Of a stretch of 64,000 nucleotides of DNA, positions 58,670 to 64,000 are shown piece after piece (the stretch's first letter is position 1; every line of letters starts with the position of its first letter). The translations under genes were made by a program, and so were the position numbers. Source of the DNA: a virus. The stretch lies in the IMG/VR virus record IMGVR_UViG_3300036832_000775, positions 1 through 64,000 of that record, one strand, 5' to 3'. Under the pieces are notes generated by a model, which worked only from the letters and a program-made list of their open reading frames with translations, made no database searches and was not told the DNA's origin.

Positions 58670-59373
58670 GGCGCCGCCACCTCGTTGAGGTCGCCCAACC
58701 CTTTCCCCTTCTTGGCGTCCCAGTCGACCCGATAGTGCCGCGGCTCCGGCCGGCCATGGTAGCGCCCCTCGCAACCCAACGGCTCAAGCGCCTCGCGCAA
58801 AATCTTGCCGCGACAGGGATGCTTGAGCATCCGCATCGCCTTGGCCTCAATCTGGGCCACCCGCGAGCGTGTTATGCCCCACATTTCGCCAATCTCCGTG
58901 AGCGTCTTCTCCTCGCAATCAATTCCGAACCGTATGCGCAAAATGCGCTCCAGCCTCGGCGGCAGCATGCCCAGCGCCTGGCGCACCGAGGCCACAGCCT
59001 GTTCCCGAATCATCGTCTCCTCGGCCGGTATCGCCAAAGTGCGCAGCGACGCCCCGAGCGCGGCAATCGACTCGATCTCTTCGAGATTCGCCTGGAACGC
59101 CACCCGGTTCTTGCGCAGCGGCGCTTCCAGATGCTGCGGCGGATACAACTCTTCCGGCATGCAGCCAAGAAAGGCCGAGAGCTTGGCGACGGGCTCGCGC
59201 CAGTCGCCCGTCGAAGCAAGCGCTGGCGCCTTGAGATTGGCGATGACGCCAAGCGTCGGGTTGGGAATGCCGCTCGCCCGCGCCAATGCCGCCAGGGTCG
59301 GGAAGCCGCTCTCGCGCATCTTGGTCAGCAACCGATTGTTGCGGACCCGCACGACGACTTCGTAGTCCTTCAC
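58666..59373 (-). CDS. Hybrid HTH and sigma-70 region 4 transcription factor
   Basis: A 235-aa protein. Residues 12-80 are an XRE-like HTH (NNRLLTKMRESGFPTLAALARASGIPNPTLGVIANLKAP). Residues 135-187 match sigma-70 region 4 (LPPRLERILRIRFGIDCEEKTLTEIGEMWGITRSRVAQIEAKAMRML). Region 2, needed for the -10 element, is absent, so it is not a full sigma factor. Being in the late operon next to terminase, it may redirect host RNA polymerase to late promoters, or act as a positive regulator. Confidence 0.75.
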   Translation of the reverse strand: MKDYEVVVRVRNNRLLTKMRESGFPTLAALARASGIPNPTLGVIANLKAPALASTGDWREPVAKLSAFLGCMPEELYPPQHLEAPLRKNRVAFQANLEEIESIAALGASLRTLAIPAEETMIREQAVASVRQALGMLPPRLERILRIRFGIDCEEKTLTEIGEMWGITRSRVAQIEAKAMRMLKHPCRGKILREALEPLGCEGRYHGRPEPRHYRVDWDAKKGKGLGDLNEVAAP

Positions 59374-59585
59374 GGCGTAACCCCGAGCCCCAGCGCGATC
59401 TCGCGAAGCAACCGCTCGATCGGCACAAGCCGGTCGCTCGTCACAATCAGCTCGCGAACCCCGCCACGAATCTGGTCAAGGCTCTCATTGAGCTTCCGCA
59501 GCTCCGCCGTCAGCTCCGCCACCGTCGCCACGTTCCGGATGTCCGCCTCCATCAGCGTCAGATCCGGCTCCTTGCCCTCGGCCAT
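59370..59585 (-). CDS. Small coiled-coil protein
   Basis: A 71-aa helical protein starting at ATG 59585 (GGGAGG upstream). VATVAELTAELRKLNESLDQIRGGVRELIVTSDRLVPIERLLREI has heptad spacing. It is coupled by ATGA to the sigma-like gene. Possibly a partner of the transcription factor; inference only. Confidence 0.55.
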   Translation of the reverse strand: MAEGKEPDLTLMEADIRNVATVAELTAELRKLNESLDQIRGGVRELIVTSDRLVPIERLLREIALGLGVTP

Positions 59586-59733
59586 GCTGTTCAACCTCCC
59601 AGATCACTCCCAGCGCTCGGTCGAGCCGATCAATCGCCCGACAAATCAAAACCCGCGCCTCGACCCAATGCCCATCCTCCAACTCCGCCCTAACCAGATC
59701 CAGCATCCGCTGGGCGAAATCGAGATGGTTCAT
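59485..59733 (-). CDS. Small helical protein with long overlap
   Basis: An 82-aa protein (MNHLDFAQRMLDLVRAELEDGHWVEARVLICRAIDRLDRALGVIWEVEQ) with two helices, then a Gly/Asp-rich tail that overlaps the next gene by 101 bp in another frame. The N-terminal part is credible. The tail is probably constrained by the overlapped gene. Confidence 0.52.
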   Translation of the reverse strand: MNHLDFAQRMLDLVRAELEDGHWVEARVLICRAIDRLDRALGVIWEVEQHGRGQGAGSDADGGGHPERGDGGGADGGAAEAQ

Positions 59734-59945
59734 ACCGGATCGAGCGGCGCCGCATAGGCGCCGTCCAAAGCCGTGCGCAGGATGGCGACGAAAGCGATCA
59801 CTTCGGCGTCGATCTCAAGGCCCTGGCAACGCAATTGCCATTCAGAGAGGACGTGATCTAGCATCCGCGCTTCATCCGGACGCAAGAGGAAGTCGACGGT
59901 AGGATCGGGGCGATCGTCCGGTTCTCCCTTTGTGCCGACGTTCAT
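59730..59945 (-). CDS. Small hypothetical late protein
   Basis: A 71-aa protein (MNVGTKGEPDDRPDPTVDFLLRPDEARMLDHVLSEWQLRCQGLEIDAEVIAFVAILRTALDG). Helical C-terminus. Coupled by ATGA to the next gene. A small hairpin (GCGAAT-GCAG-ATTCGC, 59973-59988) lies in the 82-bp gap upstream. Confidence 0.58.
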   Translation of the reverse strand: MNVGTKGEPDDRPDPTVDFLLRPDEARMLDHVLSEWQLRCQGLEIDAEVIAFVAILRTALDGAYAAPLDPV

Positions 59946-60027
59946 GGTTTAGCCCGCAACCACTTGCACCCAGCGAATGCAGATTCGCGATTAGACTACG
60001 CCAACCGACTACGTCGAAAGAGGTAGG

Positions 60028-60237
60028 TCAATGCTTCGTCTGCCAAGCGACCCACTCGTGCGCTGACCACCACCACATCGCCAGTTCGTAGTCGCGCCGC
60101 TCCGCGGCGCTCAACTCGCCCCACGTCTTGCCGTTGGGGCACGGCATCGTCAGCTGCGGCTCGCCGCTGGCCTCCCACCAACTGCGGGTAGACGACAGCT
60201 CCTCGCCAAGCTTGACCGCCTCTTCGCTGGTCATCAT
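60028..60237 (-). CDS. Small hypothetical late protein
   Basis: A 69-aa protein starting at ATG 60237 (GGAG-CCGAGG upstream; ATG 60234 is equivalent). Trp-rich (STRSWWEASGEPQLTMPCPNGKTWGEL...YELAMWWWSAHEWVAWQTKH). It lies 11 bp from the terminase gene. Function unknown. Confidence 0.58.
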   Translation of the reverse strand: MMTSEEAVKLGEELSSTRSWWEASGEPQLTMPCPNGKTWGELSAAERRDYELAMWWWSAHEWVAWQTKH

Positions 60238-60248
60238 CCTCGGCTCCT

Positions 60249-61910
60249 TCAGATCGGATAGAGCGGCGCCGGCGGCATCGGCGACGCCATCAGCTCGGCA
60301 TAGTTCTCCATCTCCACCTCGGACGATTTCTTTAACAAGCCCCGATCGCGCAGCCACTTCAACGCCTGGCAGACCGCATCCGGAATATCGTCATGCTTGC
60401 CCTTGGGGAAAGAAGCCATCTGCGACATCGCCAGCTCCGCCCAGTCCCGCGGCCAGACCGCCCCATTCCCCTGCGTCTGCGCCGGCACCCACATGACCCC
60501 CTTGCGAATCGACCCGTCAGCCTCCTCCTCGCCCCACAAATGCGTCAGGGCATGCGCCCGCGCCACCTTGTCCATGTTCAGCGGGTCAATTCGCTGCACC
60601 GCAAACTCCTCGTCCCGCGTCAGCCGCTGCACCTCCTGCGCAACCGAAATCCCAGACCCCTTGTTCTCAATCAACAGCCGGTGAACCTTCAACTTCCGGC
60701 TGCCCTTGATCACCTCCGCAACCAAATCCGCCAGCGGCAGCCGCTTCTGCCAGCAGCTCATCAGCATCGCTTGCTGGACCCCATGATGATTGTTGAAAAC
60801 GCCCATAATCACGAACGCGGAATAATCGTTCTCCTGCTTCTCGCCATAGGCCGGGTCCAACGACCCCAAAATGATGTCAAAGTCCGGAAATTGGCTCTCG
60901 TTGCGCCCATAGGTCACCGCGATCGACCGCGACCACAGCTCCCACCCATTGTACGAAAATAGCCCGCCGCCCCGCGGCGCCGGCCGCTGCTGATACTGCC
61001 CAGCCCAAGCGAACTTCTCCATGTCCCGCTTGAGATTGTCGACCTCCTGCCGACCCCACCGCTCCGAAAACAAGAGCTCCCCATCCGACCGGCGAGGATC
61101 CGAAAACCCAATCGACGTCTCGCAATGCCGCCCGCTCTCGTACTCCATCGGCAAAACTAGCTGCACATAATCCGGCATGAACTCCTGGATCACCCCCGAA
61201 ATGTCCCCCTCATGCAATCGCTGCATGATCACAACAATCGCGCTCCGCGCCTGATCATTGAGCCGGTTCACCGCCCCCTCTCTGAACCTCCTGGTCGCCT
61301 TCTCCCGATCCGTCTGACTCTCCGCCTTCTCCACAGAGTGCGGATCATCGAGGATAAGCCGATCGCCGCGCCGACTCGTCAAACTCCCAAACGCAACCCC
61401 GTCCCGCGTCCCCGTCAGCGTGTTCTCAAAACTCAATTCCCCAAATCGCGTCAGCTCCACATGCGGCCAATGCCGCTGATACCAATCACTCGTCACCAAC
61501 GTCCGCATCTTCCGGACGTCCCGAACAACCGCCGTCTCCGCAAAAGAACTGGAGATATACCGGTAACTCGTCAGACCCTTCGGCCCCCACTCCCACGCCG
61601 GCCAAAACACGCTCACCAAAAGGCTCTTCGCGCTCCCAGGCGGGACATTGATCAGAAGCCGCGTGATCAGGCCGGCGGTGACAGCTTCGAGGTGCTCGCA
61701 AATCGCATCAATCAACCAACCGTGTACATACCGCCGGTTCGGCTCCAAAACATGCCAAGCCTCCTGAACAAACGCCGCAAAACTAACCCGACACTTCTCC
61801 CGAACCGTCGTGATGCTCTCCGACGCCTCGATCCGACTCACCCCCAATTCCCGCCGCATCAACTCCGCCACCACCGCCTCGTGACTCGGCATCGCGCTCG
61901 ACCTTGGCAT
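60249..61910 (-). CDS. terL: Terminase large subunit
   Basis: A 553-aa ATPase-nuclease. Walker A is INVPPGSAKS at about residues 87-96, Walker B is RLILDD near 184-189, and the coupling segment is SAIVVIMQRLHEGD. The RNase H-like nuclease begins with LGSLDPAYG near 348-356 (first catalytic Asp) and ends with HDDIPDAV near 520. The start at ATG 61910 (GAGG upstream) lies inside terS (128-bp overlap); ATG 61892 is an alternative. It pumps DNA into proheads and cuts it. Confidence 0.9.
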   Translation of the reverse strand: MPRSSAMPSHEAVVAELMRRELGVSRIEASESITTVREKCRVSFAAFVQEAWHVLEPNRRYVHGWLIDAICEHLEAVTAGLITRLLINVPPGSAKSLLVSVFWPAWEWGPKGLTSYRYISSSFAETAVVRDVRKMRTLVTSDWYQRHWPHVELTRFGELSFENTLTGTRDGVAFGSLTSRRGDRLILDDPHSVEKAESQTDREKATRRFREGAVNRLNDQARSAIVVIMQRLHEGDISGVIQEFMPDYVQLVLPMEYESGRHCETSIGFSDPRRSDGELLFSERWGRQEVDNLKRDMEKFAWAGQYQQRPAPRGGGLFSYNGWELWSRSIAVTYGRNESQFPDFDIILGSLDPAYGEKQENDYSAFVIMGVFNNHHGVQQAMLMSCWQKRLPLADLVAEVIKGSRKLKVHRLLIENKGSGISVAQEVQRLTRDEEFAVQRIDPLNMDKVARAHALTHLWGEEEADGSIRKGVMWVPAQTQGNGAVWPRDWAELAMSQMASFPKGKHDDIPDAVCQALKWLRDRGLLKKSSEVEMENYAELMASPMPPAPLYPI

Positions 61911-62391
61911 GCTCGCCCTCAATCATCACTGGATGTCCCGCCAACGGCCGCAAAGCCCGCTCCAACTCAATCAGCTGCGGCACACTCAGCCGGCTCAAAT
62001 CCGGCCCATCTTCCCGATCCCCACGCGGCGCCGCCCAAATCGCACCCCCGCGCCGCTCTAACCAAAACTTCGCCATCCCAGGATCAGCCTGCCGCCAATT
62101 CTTCTCCGGACCCCCTACCCCCATCAAATACGCCGACTGCGCCATCTCATTCGTCCGCCTCGCGTCCCCCTTAATCATGCAATCCCGATACCGCCGATAC
62201 AGCCGATCCGGCGCCAATCCCGTCAGCAGGGAGATCTGCGCCGCTCCCAACCCGTTCGCACTCATCTCCTCAATCGAACGCTCCATGTCCGCAGCCGCAG
62301 CCCGACGCTTCAACGCCAAAGCCGCCGAACGCTCCGACGTCCCCGCCGCCCGCGGTCTCAAATTCTTTAATGACGTCTCGGATACGGACAT
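61783..62391 (-). CDS. Terminase small subunit-like DNA-binding protein
   Basis: A 202-aa protein. A helical region at about residues 30-75 contains an HTH-like element (ANGLGAAQISLLTGLAPDRLYRRYRDCM), as in terminase small subunits. The C-terminal 40 residues are Gly-rich and overlap the start of terL. A TATGAT box lies 20 bp upstream of ATG 62391, in front of a large non-coding segment. It probably recognises the packaging start. Confidence 0.7.
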   Translation of the reverse strand: MSVSETSLKNLRPRAAGTSERSAALALKRRAAAADMERSIEEMSANGLGAAQISLLTGLAPDRLYRRYRDCMIKGDARRTNEMAQSAYLMGVGGPEKNWRQADPGMAKFWLERRGGAIWAAPRGDREDGPDLSRLSVPQLIELERALRPLAGHPVMIEGEHAKVERDAESRGGGGGVDAAGIGGESDRGVGEHHDGSGEVSG

Positions 62392-63224
62392 TGTTTTCGG
62401 GTCCCATCATATTTCCCGGAGAGGGTTAATCGGAATTTAGCTTCGTGGGGGCGCTCCCCCCCCCCTCTTCCACCCATGGGCACGCCATCATAGGGGCACG
62501 CATCGCGCCACGCATATGCCTGCCCTGCCTGGGCGCATGCAGATCCCAGGCGGCCTGGCGTCAACATCGCGCAGAGCGCATGCAATATCAAGCGCTTGCG
62601 CTGCGCCGGCGACGAGCTCGAGCTGCTGTACCCCAGCCTGTACCCCGATCGATGGCCGGCGCGAGCCGGCCTGGCGCGGGACGCCAGCCACGCGCCAAAC
62701 GACACTCGTTCAGTCCCGGCGGGTGAAGGACCTGGCGGGGGAAGAGTCGCGAAGGCAAACGCTGGGGCGCACTCTTTCTCTGGGAGCGAGGGACGGAGCC
62801 GAAAGCGGAGCGTCCCGTAGGGTTCGGCGAGGTCCTGAAGCGGGCAGAAAAGGACACTGGCGGGACATAGAGCGTCCTTGTTTGATCGTGCGCGCGGGAG
62901 AGCAGCTAACGATTCCGGACAGTGGTGGCGCGTCGGTTGGGACCTCGCTTCGCGCCGCCACAAGGGCGGTCGGTCCCGCCCTCTGCTGCCCGACGTGAGG
63001 GCATAACGGGCGGTGGAGGCTTGCCGCGCGCGCGCGAGGCGGCGCGGGGACAATGGCGATTTTGCTGGGTTGGGCAAAATCAATTTTTATAACCCTGTCA
63101 GGGCAAGCGCTTGCGAGGGCTGTGGCTGGGGTTTGGGATTGACCGAGCTGTGGGGCTGTAGATTGCTTTGGGGCTGTTCTGAGCGATTTATGGGGCTTGG
63201 CGGGGCCGTTCTGGCGTGCTTCAT
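62392..63224. other. 0.83-kb non-coding segment beside terS
   Basis: No credible reading frame was found on either strand; long frames here are Arg/Pro/Ser-rich shadows. The segment holds several inverted repeats: GGGGGCGCTCCCCC at 62458-62471, GGCCGGC-GCGA-GCCGGCC at 62654-62671, and the hairpin with T-run at 63058-63092. A TATGAT -10-like box faces terS. The position next to terS is typical for a packaging initiation site, which is inferred, not shown. Confidence 0.5.
63058..63092 (+). terminator. Hairpin with T-run (terminator or regulatory)
   Basis: GATTTTGC and GCAAAATC form an 8-bp stem with an 8-nt loop, followed by CAATTTTTATAA on the plus strand. It is AT-rich within a GC-rich segment. 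No rightward gene precedes it closely, so it may end a transcript from an unseen RNA or serve another role. Confidence 0.5.
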
Positions 63225-63239
63225 TTGCATGGTCTGCAA
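63225..63239. promoter_or_regulatory. Operator copy 10 (exact)
   Basis: TTGCATGGTCTGCAA lies 16 bp before ATG 63256 of the rightward gene, and 5 bp from the GGGAGGG ribosome-binding site, so it overlaps the transcript start region. The divergent gene on its left is terS. Confidence 0.75.
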
Positions 63240-63255
63240 GCTTGGGAGGGCTGCA

Positions 63256-63462
63256 ATGGCGCCGAGGTATGCTCCTGCGATTTTCCCCGCTTTGGCTTCG
63301 TCTCCGATCAAACGGCGTCGTTTGGCCAAGGTGCGGCTGATGCGCGCCGATCGCTCCATCGCTCGCCGCGAGGCGCTCGCGCTTCAACGTCAATTTGGGA
63401 AGACTTGGGCCGAGGCGGAGGCCTGGGCCAATTCGCTCGTGCGAGGGGAATCCGATGAATGA
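63256..63462 (+). CDS. Small basic rightward protein
   Basis: A 68-aa basic protein (MAPRYAPAIFPALASSPIKRRRLAKVRLMRADRSIARREALALQRQFGKTWAEAEAWANSLV). GGGAGGG five bases upstream supports the start. The helical C-terminal half may bind DNA. It is the first gene of a rightward unit under operator copy 10. Confidence 0.6.
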   Translation: MAPRYAPAIFPALASSPIKRRRLAKVRLMRADRSIARREALALQRQFGKTWAEAEAWANSLVRGESDE

Positions 63463-63470
63463 TCCCCTTG

Positions 63471-63500
63471 CGATCCTAAGCGATCCTAAGCGATCCTAAG
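63471..63500. repeat. Three tandem copies of CGATCCTAAG
   Basis: The 10-bp unit CGATCCTAAG occurs three times without spacing, immediately before the GGGAGGA ribosome-binding site of the next gene. Period 10 matches the helical repeat of DNA, as seen in protein-binding iterons. The third copy runs into TGAGG. Confidence 0.7.
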
Positions 63501-63516
63501 TGAGGGAGGAGCGGAA

Positions 63517-63705
63517 TTGAGCGAGAAACCGATTGTCGAGATCCGCGGGCTCGATATCCAGTGGATCGAGGTTTCGGGCGACCGCGAGGGGTTCGCGGAG
63601 GAGAAGGCGGCCTGGCGGATTCAGGTGCGGCGCGAGGGCGAAACCGAGTGGACGACGATCCCAGTGATCACGGTTGCTGGGCCGCCGGAGGACATGGAGA
63701 AATAG
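63517..63705 (+). CDS. Small hypothetical rightward protein, TTG start
   Basis: A 62-aa acidic protein starting at TTG 63517 (GGGAGGA six bases upstream). MSEKPIVEIRGLDIQWIEVSGDREGFAEEKAAWRIQVRREGETEWTTIPVITV is beta-rich. It follows the triple repeat. Function unknown. Confidence 0.55.
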   Translation: MSEKPIVEIRGLDIQWIEVSGDREGFAEEKAAWRIQVRREGETEWTTIPVITVAGPPEDMEK

Positions 63706-63733
63706 CGCCTCTATCGTGGGAGAAAAAATTAAC

Positions 63734-63937
63734 GTGGCCCATAGCAAGGACATCGCTCTGCGTAAGGCGCGCACAAAGGGCTATTGGAGGTGGAGGTGCC
63801 GCTGCGAACGGCTGGGCCTCGATTGGACCGATCGAGAGGTCCGGAGAGCTTACGCAGCCAATCCTCGCACCGGCCGCTTCCGCAACAAAGGCCTCTATTG
63901 GTGGCTGCATCCCGATGAGAACAAGGGCGGGGCGTAG
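63734..63937 (+). CDS. Small basic rightward protein, GTG start
   Basis: A 67-aa basic protein starting at GTG 63734 (AHSKDIALRKARTKGYWRWRCRCERLGLDWTDREVRRAYAANPRTGRFRNKGLYWWLHPDE). The N-terminus of the longer frame overlaps the previous gene and does not look coding. It could be a small DNA- or RNA-binding protein. Function unknown. Confidence 0.55.
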   Translation: MAHSKDIALRKARTKGYWRWRCRCERLGLDWTDREVRRAYAANPRTGRFRNKGLYWWLHPDENKGGA

Positions 63938-63942
63938 AACCG

Positions 63943-63987
63943 TTGTCCCGGCAATGTCCCTCTTGTGTCCCGGGACAGAGGCGGGAC
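63943..63987. repeat. Cluster of GTCCC/GGGAC elements at window end
   Basis: Within 45 bp are TTGTCCCGG, ATGTCCCTC, the perfect 12-bp palindrome TGTCCCGGGACA (63966-63977) and GCGGGACAA. A further GTGTCCCGG lies at 14-22, near the other edge of the window. The spacing of the first three copies is about 11-12 bp. The function is unknown. Confidence 0.55.
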
Positions 63988-64000
63988 AAATCGCCTGCCT

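Noticed and set aside
59964-59982. Possible further operator copy TTGCA...TGCAG
   Set aside because: The spacing between half sites is nine bases instead of five and one half site has a mismatch, so it does not fit the palindrome.
62367-63083. 239-codon leftward and several rightward frames in the region right of terS
   Set aside because: Amino acid composition is that of GC-rich shadow frames, starts lack ribosome-binding sites, and no protein-like pattern is visible.
1-64000. Terminal repeat or circular closure of the window
   Set aside because: The first and last 60 bases do not match beyond the short GTCCC element, so closure cannot be claimed.
1-64000. Integrase, transposase, tRNA or attachment site
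   Set aside because: None of the reading frames shows tyrosine or serine recombinase catalytic motifs, and no tRNA-like clover or flanking repeats were recognised. The prophage or virulent nature therefore stays open.

Overview
The window is almost entirely the genome of a tailed double-stranded DNA phage or prophage with podovirus-type virion genes. Base composition is GC-rich (low sixties per cent by eye) and the coding is dense: most stop and start codons overlap as ATGA, GTGA, TTGA or CTGA. The host is probably an alphaproteobacterium (Rhizobiales or methylotroph-like). This is an inference from the GC content, a GapR-like protein and two PEP-CTERM (exosortase-sorted) cargo proteins. No integrase, tRNA, IS element or CRISPR array was recognised, and the two window edges do not obviously repeat each other.

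Layout. (1) From 0.7 to 7.3 kb a leftward early operon starts with a small XRE repressor-like gene. It continues through a GapR-like protein, a RuvC-like resolvase, a CHC2/TOPRIM primase, an AAA/RepA-type helicase, several small zinc-ribbon proteins, a ParB-like protein and an adenine methyltransferase. (2) From 7.5 to 14.1 kb a rightward early operon encodes a YqaJ exonuclease, a RecT annealase, a second HTH protein and small accessory proteins. (3) From 14.1 to 14.3 kb is a non-coding segment with three consecutive hairpins behind a promoter-like box, a candidate structured RNA. (4) From 14.3 to 62.4 kb everything is leftward (late), read from the right: terminase small and large subunits, a sigma-70 region 4/HTH hybrid, small proteins, portal, a 1343-aa polyvalent protein, an Acb2/Tad1-like protein, a GroES-like protein, scaffold, major capsid protein, P22-like tail adaptor and hub proteins, collagen-like and S74-chaperone fibres, a 2189-aa ejection/lysozyme protein, a tail-collar protein, membrane proteins and the two PEP-CTERM proteins. 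(5) From 62.4 to 64 kb is an 0.86-kb non-coding segment beside terS (candidate packaging and control region), then small rightward genes.

The late block is interrupted at 18.1, 47.0 and 56.8 kb by short rightward transcription units. Each of these, and also the early operon pair, the first gene of the window, the PEP-CTERM pair and the right-hand small genes, is preceded by a 15-bp palindrome TTGCA-N5-TGCAA. Seven exact and three degraded copies were found, all intergenic. Two copies lie between the repressor-like gene and the rightward early operon, and one of them covers the -35 box of the repressor promoter. This looks like a phage-wide regulon controlled by the small XRE protein at 7106-7333.

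Other notable points are three small proteins with twin-arginine-like leaders (one contains a segment copied from the major capsid protein), a recurrent RA-x-GG peptide motif in at least seven unrelated virion-region proteins, an S74-type motif in the middle of the giant protein, and several genes below 60 codons.
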